The notes beneath the pieces are model-generated. The model saw only the letters and a program-made list of their open reading frames with translations. It ran no database searches and was not told where the DNA came from. A stretch of 13,489 nucleotides of DNA, from positions 1-13,489 of the forward strand of contig JAZTZL010000009.1 of assembly GCA_045637425.1 (NCBI GenBank). The letters are read 5' to 3'. A program made the position numbers and the translations under genes. Origin of the DNA: CAJGBR01 sp045637425. GTDB lineage: Bacteria > Bacteroidota > Bacteroidia > Bacteroidales > Rikenellaceae. Positions within the stretch are counted from its first letter, which is position 1, and every line of letters begins with the position of its first letter. This document shows, in pieces, positions 1-8,202 of this stretch.

Positions 1-1101
1 CTTAATGTTCTGATTCAAAAAGCAGTAGAAGGTCGTCGTTCAAACTCGATGTTCGATCTATTCGACACTCCGATGGTCGAGACAGTGCAGCGCCATCTGG
101 TTACCAAACCCGTAACAATTACGGTAAAAGAGTTGCCTGCAGGTGCGCCTGAAGGTTTTAACGGAGCTGTCGGTCAATTCTCAATGAAGGCTAACATCGA
201 ACCGAAAAGTATGTCGGCAAACAGCGCAGGAACGTACACATTGACACTCTCAGGAAGGGGCAATATGTCAATGATTCAGGCTCCGACACCCGACTTTCCG
301 CAGACCTTCGAAGTGTATAATGTAAAGACAACCGACAATCTGCAGAACGGTGTTAATGGCACCAGCGGTACGAAACGATTTGAATATCCATTCATTCCGC
401 GCGCAGAGGGTGAATATGAAATCAACCCGACGAAGTTTGTCTATTTCGACACGGGCAGCAATAAATATGTAACCCTCTCGACCGATTCGTTCAAGATGAC
501 AATCACGGCCGATTCGTCAGCCAAGGAGCGTTCGGCAGGTATGGTTTCGGGCATTACTAAAGAAGATTTGAAGATTCTCGGACAGGACATTCGATACATT
601 AATACCTCTGCGCTGAAACTCACAGACCGAGGCCATTTCTTCATATTGTCGCCTGCGTATCTGATTTTGGCAGTTCTGATTCTGGCAGCATTCGCTGTAG
701 CAATAATCCTCATAAGAAAGAACATTAAAATGCGTGGAAATCAAGCATTAATGCGAGGTCGCTCGGCAGGCAAACGCGCCCTGAAACGATTCAAGAAGGC
801 TGAGTCTGATATGAATTCTCAAAATGAAAAGGAATTCTACGCCGAAATGTTGCGAGCATTATGGGGCTACATCAGCGACAAACTGAACATTCCACAGTCG
901 CAACTCACCAAAGAGAACATTTTGGATAAGATGATTGCAAGAGGAATTTCATCTGAGATTGCAGATGAGTATCTTAAGGTTATTTCCGATTGCGAATTTG
1001 CCCAATACGCACCCGTTCAGACAAGTATGATGAAAGAAGTTTTTGAACGTGCATCAAAACTCGTCATTGAAATCGAATCCAAGATAACAGTAAAAAGATA
1101 G
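1..1101 (+). CDS. batD: BatD-family aerotolerance protein, C-terminal part (5' end outside window)
   Basis: The reading frame is open from base 1 and in phase with the ATG at 49, so the gene is truncated by the window edge rather than starting at 49. About 366 residues are visible. The first 215 or so are beta-rich periplasmic domains with the BatD-like pattern of an FDLFDTP segment, a VTITVKELPAGAPEGFNGAVG-type stretch and a later YPFIPRAEGEYEI strand. One membrane helix follows at about visible residues 217-239 (LSPAYLILAVLILAAFAVAI), then a basic, helical cytoplasmic tail of about 125 residues. BatD belongs to the Bat (Bacteroides aerotolerance) set, where it is thought to act at the inner membrane with the BatA/BatB VWA proteins and BatE. 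batE follows after 7 bases. Family assignment is firm; molecular function is poorly known in general. Confidence 0.88.
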   Translation, partial: LNVLIQKAVEGRRSNSMFDLFDTPMVETVQRHLVTKPVTITVKELPAGAPEGFNGAVGQFSMKANIEPKSMSANSAGTYTLTLSGRGNMSMIQAPTPDFPQTFEVYNVKTTDNLQNGVNGTSGTKRFEYPFIPRAEGEYEINPTKFVYFDTGSNKYVTLSTDSFKMTITADSSAKERSAGMVSGITKEDLKILGQDIRYINTSALKLTDRGHFFILSPAYLILAVLILAAFAVAIILIRKNIKMRGNQALMRGRSAGKRALKRFKKAESDMNSQNEKEFYAEMLRALWGYISDKLNIPQSQLTKENILDKMIARGISSEIADEYLKVISDCEFAQYAPVQTSMMKEVFERASKLVIEIESKITVKR

Positions 1102-1108
1102 AAGTATT

Positions 1109-1867
1109 ATGAAAAAATCGCTTTTAATTCTGTTTTTATTTAGTCTTGCATTTTTAGGCTACGCACAGAACAACGACGCGCTGTGGTCTGAGGGAAACAC
1201 AGCATACGCCGAAGGTCGCTACACTGAGGCCGTAGCTGCCTATGACTCAATTCTGCGCAGCGGAAAACAGAGCGCAATGCTGTACTACAACTTGGGTAAC
1301 GCCTATTTCAAACAGGGCAAAATCGGGTTGGCTCTCGTAAACCTCTACCGAGCAGAACGTCTGGCTCCGGATAACGAGGATATAAAGTATAATATCAAGA
1401 TTGTTTCGACCTATGCTCAAGACAAAATAGAACAGGTTCCCGAATTTTTCGTCAATCGCTGGGTGCGCACATTGCGCTCGGCATTGAGCTCAAATCTGTG
1501 GGCTGCAATAAGTCTAGTGACTATGGCTATTGCACTTGTCGGAATAATTATATATCTGTTTGGACAGAGAATCGTGCTGCGTAAGGTCGGATTCTTCAGC
1601 GGAGTATTCGGACTCGTCGTCTTTGTACTGTCGCTTACATTCGCAATCAAGAGCCGAAACGAAATAGCAAAACCGACTCACGCAATCATCGTCAATTCGG
1701 CAGTAGCAGTCAAAGCATCACCCGATAACGGAAGTAAAGATGTATTCGTATTGCACGAGGGAACTTCGGTTAAGGTAGTACGCACACTGGACAAGTGGAG
1801 CGAAATCACTATCGCAGACGGGAATAAAGGCTGGCTCAATTCTAACTCTTATCAGTTGATAGACTAA
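1109..1867 (+). CDS. batE: BatE-like TPR and SH3-domain membrane protein
   Basis: The product has 252 residues. An N-terminal signal peptide or anchor (MKKSLLILFLFSLAFLGYAQ) is followed by two TPR repeats at about 23-55 and 57-90, with the typical ALWSEGNTAYAEGRYTEA and LYYNLGNAYFKQGK helices. Two membrane helices lie at about 129-151 and 160-181, and a C-terminal SH3-like domain at about 190-250 ends in DKWSEITIADGNKGWLNSN. This order of signal, TPR, two membrane helices and bacterial SH3 is that of BatE in Bacteroidota aerotolerance operons, where the TPRs probably hold Bat partner proteins at the membrane. It starts 7 bases after batD and its stop overlaps the recR start (TAATG), so the three genes are very probably one transcript. 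The ATG at 1109 fits the signal peptide exactly. Confidence 0.88.
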   Translation: MKKSLLILFLFSLAFLGYAQNNDALWSEGNTAYAEGRYTEAVAAYDSILRSGKQSAMLYYNLGNAYFKQGKIGLALVNLYRAERLAPDNEDIKYNIKIVSTYAQDKIEQVPEFFVNRWVRTLRSALSSNLWAAISLVTMAIALVGIIIYLFGQRIVLRKVGFFSGVFGLVVFVLSLTFAIKSRNEIAKPTHAIIVNSAVAVKASPDNGSKDVFVLHEGTSVKVVRTLDKWSEITIADGNKGWLNSNSYQLID

Positions 1868-2463
1868 TGTCGAAACTATTGGATAGCGTCGTTGGGGAAT
1901 TATCCCGCCTACCGGGCATCGGACAGAGAACTGCACTGCGTCTTGCGATGCACATACTGCAGGCACCCGAGTACGAAGCAGGAGCGTTGGCTCAGGCAAT
2001 ATCCCGTTTCAGAAGCGAGGTGAAATACTGCACCCGATGCAACAATATTTCGGATAGTGACGTGTGTCCAATCTGCAGCGACCTGAGGCGCGACCGTTCA
2101 TTAGTGTGTGTTGTTGAGCAGGTCAAAGATGTAATCTCGATTGAAAATACAGGACAATATCGCGGAGTCTACCACGTCTTGGGCGGAGTAATCTCGCCAA
2201 TGCAAGGAATCGCCCCTTCAGATTTGAAGATTGATTTGCTGATAAATAATGTCCGAGAGGGCGAAATTGAGGAGATTATTTTGGCATTGGACACTACGGT
2301 TGAGGGTGAGACTACGGCATTTTTTATCAAGAAAAAATTAGAGGAGTTCCCGAACATTAAAATCAGCACCATTGCGCGTGGAATCGGATTCGGCGACCAA
2401 TTGGACTACGCAGACCAGATGACAATCACACACGCACTGCTCAACCGCCGCCCCCTGAAATAA
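1867..2463 (+). CDS. recR: Recombination mediator protein RecR
   Basis: The product has 198 residues, full length for RecR. A helix-hairpin-helix lies at about 12-31 (LSRLPGIGQRTALRLAMHIL). It is followed by a four-cysteine zinc finger (C55, C58, C67, C70 in CTRCNN...CPIC) and a Toprim domain from about 79 with VVEQVKDV, a GGVISPMQG loop and the conserved TVEGETTAFFI segment near 144-154. RecR forms a ring clamp and, with RecO and RecF, loads RecA onto SSB-coated gapped DNA in the cytoplasm. The ATG shares its A with the batE stop codon (TAATG), which suggests translational coupling with the Bat operon. No terminator is evident after the stop, and the next gene has its own promoter-like site. 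Confidence 0.97.
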   Translation: MSKLLDSVVGELSRLPGIGQRTALRLAMHILQAPEYEAGALAQAISRFRSEVKYCTRCNNISDSDVCPICSDLRRDRSLVCVVEQVKDVISIENTGQYRGVYHVLGGVISPMQGIAPSDLKIDLLINNVREGEIEEIILALDTTVEGETTAFFIKKKLEEFPNIKISTIARGIGFGDQLDYADQMTITHALLNRRPLK

Positions 2464-2499
2464 TTCCTTTTCGGCAGCGCTTAAAAGAATAAAATTTGA

Positions 2500-2507
2500 T
2501 AACTTTG
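2500..2507 (+). promoter_or_regulatory. Putative -7 promoter element for the DUF4831 gene
   Basis: TAACTTTG matches the Bacteroidetes -7 consensus TAnnTTTG and ends 26 bases before the ATG at 2534. No clear TTG or TTTG -33 box is present at the usual distance, so the call rests on the -7 element and its position. The 70-base gap between recR and the next gene holds little else. Confidence 0.6.
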
Positions 2508-2533
2508 TACCAACCCAAATAAATTGTGGATTT

Positions 2534-3544
2534 ATGAAAAAATATCTTTTGTTGGCCATACTTTTTACGGCAGGAATATTATCTCAGAGCAAAGCTCAAA
2601 CTACCTCTGCAGCCGTTTATGCGTTGCCACGCACCGTAGTAAAGGTTGATGTTTCGGCTCAAAAAACAGAAGTGCAGGCTGGCCCCTATGCACGATTCGC
2701 ACAAAAATATCTCGGAATAACAGTGCCGCTGTTTGATAAGGTAGTCTACACGTTACTTGCTGCCGAAGTGGCTCCATTCGAGGAAAATGACCCTGCACAC
2801 GTCTACCCGATGGAGAACATTGAGCGCACATTGCTGCAAAAGACTCCCGAAGGTTTCAGAAGCAATCAGCCCAAAGGTGTTGCTCCGATGCCCGCCAGAT
2901 TCGCATTCAACGACTTGGGAATCGAACCACTAATCACCACACGCACAATCAGTTCATTCACCAATGTTCCGAGCGACACGGGCACAATGGTAATCCCCAT
3001 TGACAAACAAGAGGTCGTATCTCGCAGCCTGGAAGAGATGGCAGAACTGGCTGCGCAGACAATCTTCAAATTGAGAAAAAGACGTTTCGAATTGGTAACT
3101 GGCGAAATCGGAGAGAATGTGTTTGGCGCAGGACTTCAGGCTGCGCTCGACGAAATCAAACGACTCGAGGAGGAATACATAGCACTCTTTGCCGGCAAAC
3201 AGAACACAACAATCGAAACTCGCACGTTTGAGGTAGTACCCGATGGAGTGAAGAACAATCTCATAGTATGCCGATTCTCACCGAATAAGGGTATCGTGGA
3301 CATAAACGATCTGAGTGGCAGACCTGTACTGCTTGAACTTAAACCTGAAGGCAAAGTAGCACAGATGGCAGAGGTGACAAAATCTTCAAAGGACTCACGT
3401 CCTATGATTTACCACCGAATTGCAGATGTTGTCGAGGTTAAAGTGATTGATAATAATAGTAATCGCCAAGTGTTGTGCACTGAAAGAATTCCTATTTATC
3501 AGTACGGCAAGATTATCGAAGTTCCAATTCCGAACTCAAAATAA
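2534..3544 (+). CDS. DUF4831-family exported protein
   Basis: The product has 336 residues. The signal peptide is clear (MKKYLLLAILFTAGILSQSKA, likely cleaved near residue 21), so the protein is exported. The mature N-terminus has a YALPRTVVKVDVSAQKTEVQ strand, then AGPYARFAQKYLGI, the hallmark of DUF4831 proteins of Bacteroidota. The middle is alpha/beta with a charged helical stretch around 165-230 (EEMAELAAQTIFKLRKRRFE and following), and the C-terminal part is beta-rich. I see no enzymatic motif. The family has no assigned function; a periplasmic or outer-membrane-associated role is only an inference from export. It has its own promoter-like site at 2500 and ends at a convergent terminator, so it appears to be monocistronic. 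Confidence 0.82.
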   Translation: MKKYLLLAILFTAGILSQSKAQTTSAAVYALPRTVVKVDVSAQKTEVQAGPYARFAQKYLGITVPLFDKVVYTLLAAEVAPFEENDPAHVYPMENIERTLLQKTPEGFRSNQPKGVAPMPARFAFNDLGIEPLITTRTISSFTNVPSDTGTMVIPIDKQEVVSRSLEEMAELAAQTIFKLRKRRFELVTGEIGENVFGAGLQAALDEIKRLEEEYIALFAGKQNTTIETRTFEVVPDGVKNNLIVCRFSPNKGIVDINDLSGRPVLLELKPEGKVAQMAEVTKSSKDSRPMIYHRIADVVEVKVIDNNSNRQVLCTERIPIYQYGKIIEVPIPNSK

Positions 3545-3562
3545 GGGCAATCGCCCAAATAA

Positions 3563-3603
3563 AAACAAATCAGTCAGGTCGCAGTGGCCTGACTGATTTG
3601 TTT
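3563..3603. terminator. Bidirectional intrinsic terminator between DUF4831 gene and tcdA
   Basis: A perfect 16-bp inverted repeat (arms 3563-3578 and 3588-3603, 9-base loop) lies between two convergent genes. Its core is the G+C-containing ATCAGTCAGG/CCTGACTGAT. The outer arms are A-rich on the left and T-rich on the right, so each strand gives a hairpin followed by a T-rich run (TTTGTTTTTATTT on the minus strand). It can end transcripts of both the DUF4831 gene (+) and tcdA (-). Confidence 0.88.
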
Positions 3604-3625
3604 ATATGTGTATTTGTGGGGAGCT

Positions 3626-4348
3626 CTAATTCATCTCACCGAGCAGGTCGCGAATTACCACCGAGGCACAATATATTCCAAAGAGCGGCGGCATATATGA
3701 AATTGTCCCCACGTTCGATTTCTTATTTCGTTCCTCGCACAAAATCATCGAACCCTCGCGCACGGGCTCGGGTGAAAAAACTACACGAAAACCTGTCTTG
3801 ATACCTATTCTTGAGAGTCGTTTGCGCAACATATGTGCCAATGGGCAGTGATGAGACTTCGATATATCACAGATTTCCAACAACTTGGGATCTGTTTTCG
3901 AACCGGCACCCATCGAACTCACAAGCGGAATTTTTCTATCCAACGACTCCTTAATCAGCGCAACCTTTGGTGACAGAGTATCAATGGCATCTACAACGTA
4001 ATCGAATGAAGATGAATCCAAAAGTTCTCCAAACGATTCCTCATCAACAAATCTATCTACCACGGTAAGGCTCAAATCAGGATTTATCGACTTAAGGCGT
4101 TTTTCAAATTCAGCACACTTCGAATTTCCGACATTATATTGATTTGCAATCAGTTGTCTATTTACATTTGACAATCCGACTACATCACCATCGACGATGG
4201 TCATTTGTCCGATTCCGGCACGACACAACATTTCGGCAGCATAACCACCCACTCCACCGAGCCCTGCAACCAATACATTCGCACTTTTTAATTGTTCCAA
4301 TTTAGTCGCACCCAAAAGCAATTCGGTACGCTCAAGCCAATTGCTCAT
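3626..4348 (-). CDS. tcdA: tRNA threonylcarbamoyladenosine dehydratase (TcdA/CsdL)
   Basis: The product has 240 residues, of the E1-like (ThiF/MoeB) superfamily. A Rossmann nucleotide-binding loop lies at 29-34 (GLGGVG), acidic D53 and D55 in IVDGDVV follow, then NVNRQ at 61-65 with the conserved Asn and Arg of the ATP site, and VVDAIDTLSPKVALI at about 118-132. The C-terminal SxNVGTISYMPPLFG region is typical of TcdA. The enzyme uses ATP to cyclise the t6A base at position 37 of ANN-decoding tRNAs into ct6A, which helps decoding. It is a little shorter than the E. coli protein (268). Its ATG overlaps the tatD stop (ATGA at 4345-4348), so the two are co-transcribed and probably translationally coupled. 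Confidence 0.93.
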   Translation of the reverse strand: MSNWLERTELLLGATKLEQLKSANVLVAGLGGVGGYAAEMLCRAGIGQMTIVDGDVVGLSNVNRQLIANQYNVGNSKCAEFEKRLKSINPDLSLTVVDRFVDEESFGELLDSSSFDYVVDAIDTLSPKVALIKESLDRKIPLVSSMGAGSKTDPKLLEICDISKSHHCPLAHMLRKRLSRIGIKTGFRVVFSPEPVREGSMILCEERNKKSNVGTISYMPPLFGIYCASVVIRDLLGEMN

Positions 4349-4983
4349 AATCTGAATATTCTAATAAAATTATTATAAATCAACTGCTTAGCCTGCAACA
4401 AGTCAATATTCTTAACCTCGCACAGACAATCATATATGGCTCTGATATCAACATCTGCATCGTCGGTCTCGAGCAGCAACATATCATCAGGCACTGCTTT
4501 CAACACGCAGCGTAACTTTTCATTTCGTAAAATTGCGGCTCCGAACGAAAGAGTAATATCGTGAGAAACCAACTGCTCGGCAAGTTGCTGACTGCCCGCA
4601 AATCCGTGCACAACCACTCTTACCGAAGGATTTTTTTTCAACGCTGCCAACAACTCGTTATAACCTTTTACACAATGAGTTATAATAGGTATATTTTTAC
4701 TGCGAGCATAATCCAACTGTACCTCGAACAATCTTTGCTGCGCCGTAAAATTCTCTCGCCCACGCACAAAATCGTAGCCACACTCTCCTACCGCTGCAGC
4801 GTCAGGGTGCGCCTCGAGCCAAGCTATCGCCTCCGTCTCCGAAACTGCTAGCGCGTCCCACGGGTGAATTCCCACCGCATAGAGTCCCGAGTACAACTGC
4901 TCACGTCCATACAGACACGACCTAAGTTCAATTACCTGACTATCACTACCATATCTATGAGTATGAGCATTTATGAATTTCAT
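4345..4983 (-). CDS. TatD-family metal-dependent hydrolase (putative DNase)
   Basis: The product has 212 residues in a TIM-barrel amidohydrolase fold. Probable metal ligands are H7 and H9 (NAHTHR), E67 (VGECGYD), H103 (ITHC), H126 (VVHGFAGS) and D174 (LLETDDAD), which is the complete TatD set in the right order. GIHPW at 38-42 is also characteristic. TatD enzymes are Mg2+-dependent 3'-5' exonucleases or endonucleases linked to DNA repair and DNA degradation, although substrates of most paralogues are untested. At 212 residues it is shorter than E. coli TatD (260), a size common in the short Bacteroidota group. It heads a two-gene operon with tcdA and has its own promoter-like site 25 bases upstream of the ATG. 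Confidence 0.9.
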   Translation of the reverse strand: MKFINAHTHRYGSDSQVIELRSCLYGREQLYSGLYAVGIHPWDALAVSETEAIAWLEAHPDAAAVGECGYDFVRGRENFTAQQRLFEVQLDYARSKNIPIITHCVKGYNELLAALKKNPSVRVVVHGFAGSQQLAEQLVSHDITLSFGAAILRNEKLRCVLKAVPDDMLLLETDDADVDIRAIYDCLCEVKNIDLLQAKQLIYNNFIRIFRL

Positions 4984-5007
4984 TTCGAGCCTTCATCTTT
5001 TCGCTCA

Positions 5008-5015
5008 CAAAGGTA
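5008..5015 (-). promoter_or_regulatory. Putative -7 promoter element for tatD-tcdA
   Basis: On the minus strand this reads TACCTTTG, a match to TAnnTTTG, ending 25 bases before the tatD ATG. A TTTG at 5036-5039 (minus strand) lies 20 bases upstream, the spacing expected for the -33 box. That -33 box falls inside the T-tract of the hisS terminator, so the two signals overlap. Confidence 0.68.
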
Positions 5016-5033
5016 GTGAAATAGCTCCAATCA

Positions 5034-5068
5034 AACAAAAAAGTGGAGCGTTCAACACACTCCACTTT
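5034..5068 (-). terminator. Intrinsic terminator of hisS
   Basis: Read on the minus strand, a 9-bp perfect stem (AAAGTGGAG/CTCCACTTT, arms 5060-5068 and 5040-5048, 11-base loop) is followed by TTTGTTTG. It begins 21 bases after the hisS stop. This is a classic rho-independent terminator and would end the lipoprotein-ettA-hisS transcript. Confidence 0.88.
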
Positions 5069-5088
5069 CGATATTTCAACTCATTATC

Positions 5089-6471
5089 CTAAATGACAAC
5101 GAAATCACGCAATCCATTCTCAAGTTCTTCTCCCACCGAATAGACATTCTGTGTACCATCTGACATTCGTTTGATAACGACCTTACCTTCAGTGCGTTCA
5201 GACTCGCCAATGATGGCTACATAGGGTATCGAGCGACGGTTGGCATAATCCAACTGCTTTTTCATTTTCACAGATTCAGGATAAATTTCGCACGAATAGC
5301 CAGCAGCTCTCAATGCACGCATAACCTTCAGACTCTCAAGCTCTTCCGCGCCACCAAAGTTCACAAACAGCACCTGAGTAGAAGTTTTCGCATCATTTGG
5401 GAACAGATTCAAGCCCAACATTACGTCGTAGATTCGGTCGGCACCAAACGAGATTCCGACACCAGACATTCCCGGCAAACCGAAGATGCCTGTCAAGTCA
5501 TCATAGCGGCCACCTCCAGAGATACTACCAATTTGATAATCAAGCGCCTTTACCTCGAAAATTGCGCCTGTATAGTAGTTCAAACCACGAGCCAATGACA
5601 AATCTAACTCAATAGGCAACTCAACACCAACTGCTTCGACGTAATCCAGAACTCGACTCATTTCGTCAACACCTTTCAGTCCTGTTTCCGAGCCCGAAAT
5701 AATCTGCGCAATCTTTGCGAGTTTCTCTCTATTGGTTCCCTCCAGCGACAAAATAGGCTGCAACATTTCGACTGCTTCGGCACTGATACCACGCTCCTGC
5801 AACTCTGCATTGACTGCCTCGAGTCCAATTTTATCGAGTTTGTCGATTGCCACCGTAATGTCAATCATCTTATCGGCAAAACCTATAGTCTCGGCAATTC
5901 CGTAGAGAATTTTTCTGTTATTTATTTTCAGCAACACGCGAATACCAAGACTGCGGAAAACCTCATCAACAATCTGAATCAGCTCCAGCTCGCTAATCAT
6001 CGAGGTCGAACCAATAACATCGACATCACACTGATAAAACTCGCGATAACGTCCCTTCTGCGGGCGGTCTGCACGCCACACAGGCTGAATCTGATAACGC
6101 TTGAATGGGAAGGTAATCTCAGATTGGTGCTGCACAACGTAACGCGCAAAGGGAACAGTCAAATCATAACGCAACCCCTTCTCGCACAAACGTGCAGCCA
6201 ATGCTCCCGAAGAACTATTGTGAATATCATCATCAGATATTCCACCCATAAAATCTCCCGAATTAAGAATCTTGAACAAGAGTTTATCACCCTCTTCGCC
6301 ATACTTACCCATCAGAGTCGAGAGGTTCTCCATTGCGGGAGTTTCCAACGGCATAAATCCGTATTTACTAAAAACATCACGAATAGTGTCGAATATGTAG
6401 TTGCGGCGAAGCATCACCTCTGGCGAGAAATCTCTGGTACCCTTTGGTATCGATGGAACTTGTTTTGCCAT
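5089..6471 (-). CDS. hisS: Histidine--tRNA ligase
   Basis: The product has 460 residues and is a class II aminoacyl-tRNA synthetase. It opens with PKGTRDFSPE. Motif 1 lies near 38-55, and YDLTVPFARYV at 102-112 is followed by motif 2 with R133 in QPVWRADRPQKGRYREFYQCD (broken here by the loop at about 135-142). The histidine-specific signature LARGLNYYTG lies at 293-302, GGGRYDDL at 319-326, and motif 3 at about 336-347 (SGVGISFGADRI). An alpha/beta anticodon-binding domain runs from about 366 to the end. It charges tRNA-His with histidine using ATP. It lies 14 bases downstream of ettA on the same strand and is followed by a strong terminator, so it is the last gene of that operon. Confidence 0.97.
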   Translation of the reverse strand: MAKQVPSIPKGTRDFSPEVMLRRNYIFDTIRDVFSKYGFMPLETPAMENLSTLMGKYGEEGDKLLFKILNSGDFMGGISDDDIHNSSSGALAARLCEKGLRYDLTVPFARYVVQHQSEITFPFKRYQIQPVWRADRPQKGRYREFYQCDVDVIGSTSMISELELIQIVDEVFRSLGIRVLLKINNRKILYGIAETIGFADKMIDITVAIDKLDKIGLEAVNAELQERGISAEAVEMLQPILSLEGTNREKLAKIAQIISGSETGLKGVDEMSRVLDYVEAVGVELPIELDLSLARGLNYYTGAIFEVKALDYQIGSISGGGRYDDLTGIFGLPGMSGVGISFGADRIYDVMLGLNLFPNDAKTSTQVLFVNFGGAEELESLKVMRALRAAGYSCEIYPESVKMKKQLDYANRRSIPYVAIIGESERTEGKVVIKRMSDGTQNVYSVGEELENGLRDFVVI

Positions 6472-6485
6472 TTTCGGATTCGTAA

Positions 6486-8159
6486 TTATTCGGTTAATTT
6501 TCTGTATTTAACGCGGTGTGGCTGTTCATCGCCCAAACGTTTACGTTTATTTTCTTCGTATTCAGAGTAGCTGCCCTCGAAGAATACCACCTTCGAATCG
6601 CCCTCGAATGCGATGATGTGCGTAGCAATACGGTCCAGGAACCAACGGTCGTGCGAGATTACAACTGCACAGCCTGCAAAATTTTCAAGACCCTCTTCCA
6701 GAGCTCGCAACGTATTTACGTCCACGTCGTTGGTAGGTTCGTCGAGCAACAACACGTTACCCTCTTCCTTGAGCGCCAATGCCAAGTGCAAACGGTTGCG
6801 TTCACCACCAGACAAAACTCCACACTTTTTCTCTTGGTCTGCACCCGAGAAGTTGAATCGGCTCACATAAGCTCGCGCATTTATCGAGCGGCCGCCCATT
6901 GTGATTATTTCGCTATCCTGTGAAATAACTTGGAATACTGTCTTTTCCGGGTCGATAGATTTGTGTTGTTGGTCAACGTACGCCAATTTCACGGTTTCGC
7001 CCACGCGGAACGTACCACCATCGGGTTGCTCGAGCCCCATAATCATTCTGAACAGCGTCGTCTTACCAGCACCATTCGGACCGATAACACCGACAATACC
7101 TGCCGGCGGGAGTCGGAAGTTCAACTCGTCAAACAACAATTTGTCGCCGAATGCCTTCTTCACGCCCTGAGCCTCGATAACTACATCGCCCAAACGCGGA
7201 CCATTCGGAATGAAGATTTCCAACTTTTCTTCCTTCTGCTTAGCATCTTCATTAAGCATCTTATCGTATGCCGACAAACGCGCTTTCGACTTAGCATGAC
7301 GCGCTTTCGGAGCCATTCTAACCCACTCCAACTCGCGTTCGAGAGTCTTGCGACGTTTGCTCTCCTGTTTCTCTTCCATCGCCAGACGAGCAGTTTTTTG
7401 CTCCAGCCAGCTCGAGTAGTTACCCTTCCACGGAATACCTTCACCACGGTCGAGTTCGAGAATCCAGCCCGCTACGTTATCCAAGAAATAACGGTCGTGA
7501 GTTACTGCGATAACGGTACCCTTATATTGTTGCAGGTGCATTTCAAGCCACTCAACAGACTCTGCATCGAGGTGGTTGGTAGGCTCGTCCAACAACAACA
7601 CATCTGGTTCCTGCAGCAACAGACGGCACAACGCAACACGACGACGTTCACCACCTGAGAGGTTAGCCACCAGAGAGTCGCCCTCGGGACAACGCAGCGC
7701 GTCCATTGCACGTTCCAATTTGCTATCGAGTTCCCAACCATTCTTATGGTCGATAAGTTCTGTCAATTCGCCTTGACGCTCAATCAGTTTTGCCATTTGG
7801 TCGTCGTCCATAGGCTCACAGAACTTTTGGTTGATTTCCTCATACTCCTGCAACAGAGCAACTACATCAGCACAACCCTCTTGAACAATCTCCTTAACCG
7901 TTTTTGTATCATCAAGTTGCGGCTCTTGTTCGAGATAGCCTACCGAATAGCCCGGCGAAAATACGACTTCACCTTGGAAGTTTTTATCGATACCGGCGAT
8001 AATTTTCATCAACGTAGATTTACCCGAGCCATTCAAACCGATAATACCGATTTTTGCTCCATAGAAGAATGAAAGATATATATCATTCAATATTTTACGA
8101 TTATTGACAAGTGTTTTCGACACTCCAACCATCGAGAATATAATTTTTTCGTCTGCCAT
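6486..8159 (-). CDS. ettA: ABC-F ATPase EttA (energy-dependent translational throttle protein)
   Basis: The product has 557 residues, close to E. coli EttA (555). There are two ABC domains and no membrane segment. Domain 1 has Walker A GLNGSGKST (41-49), signature LSGGE (167-171), Walker B with catalytic E192 (LLLDEPTNHLD) and switch H221. Domain 2 has Walker A GPNGAGKTT (360-368), signature LSGGE (449-453), catalytic E474 and switch H503. An acidic helical arm lies at about 93-140 and a basic inter-domain linker at about 255-305 (including PKARHAKSKARLSAYDKML), as in EttA. EttA binds the ribosomal E site and gates the first steps of elongation according to ATP/ADP level. The strictly conserved residues are present, so it should be active. 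hisS follows after 14 bases; a lipoprotein gene ends 43 bases upstream with no terminator between. Confidence 0.95.
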   Translation of the reverse strand: MADEKIIFSMVGVSKTLVNNRKILNDIYLSFFYGAKIGIIGLNGSGKSTLMKIIAGIDKNFQGEVVFSPGYSVGYLEQEPQLDDTKTVKEIVQEGCADVVALLQEYEEINQKFCEPMDDDQMAKLIERQGELTELIDHKNGWELDSKLERAMDALRCPEGDSLVANLSGGERRRVALCRLLLQEPDVLLLDEPTNHLDAESVEWLEMHLQQYKGTVIAVTHDRYFLDNVAGWILELDRGEGIPWKGNYSSWLEQKTARLAMEEKQESKRRKTLERELEWVRMAPKARHAKSKARLSAYDKMLNEDAKQKEEKLEIFIPNGPRLGDVVIEAQGVKKAFGDKLLFDELNFRLPPAGIVGVIGPNGAGKTTLFRMIMGLEQPDGGTFRVGETVKLAYVDQQHKSIDPEKTVFQVISQDSEIITMGGRSINARAYVSRFNFSGADQEKKCGVLSGGERNRLHLALALKEEGNVLLLDEPTNDVDVNTLRALEEGLENFAGCAVVISHDRWFLDRIATHIIAFEGDSKVVFFEGSYSEYEENKRKRLGDEQPHRVKYRKLTE

Positions 8160-8202
8160 ATATTGTGATTTTTAGGTTTTTCAATATTTCTTACACTTCA
8201 AA

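Noticed and set aside
3598..3801. A 67-codon plus-strand frame starting inside the convergent terminator.
   Set aside because: It starts in the terminator arm and overlaps the 3' end of tcdA on the opposite strand; composition (Arg, Ser, Pro) is not gene-like.
6930..7658. A 242-codon plus-strand open frame antisense to ettA, plus several shorter ones.
   Set aside because: The ettA frame shows both full sets of ABC motifs. The opposite frames lack recognisable domains and starts with leaders, and are by-products of codon bias.
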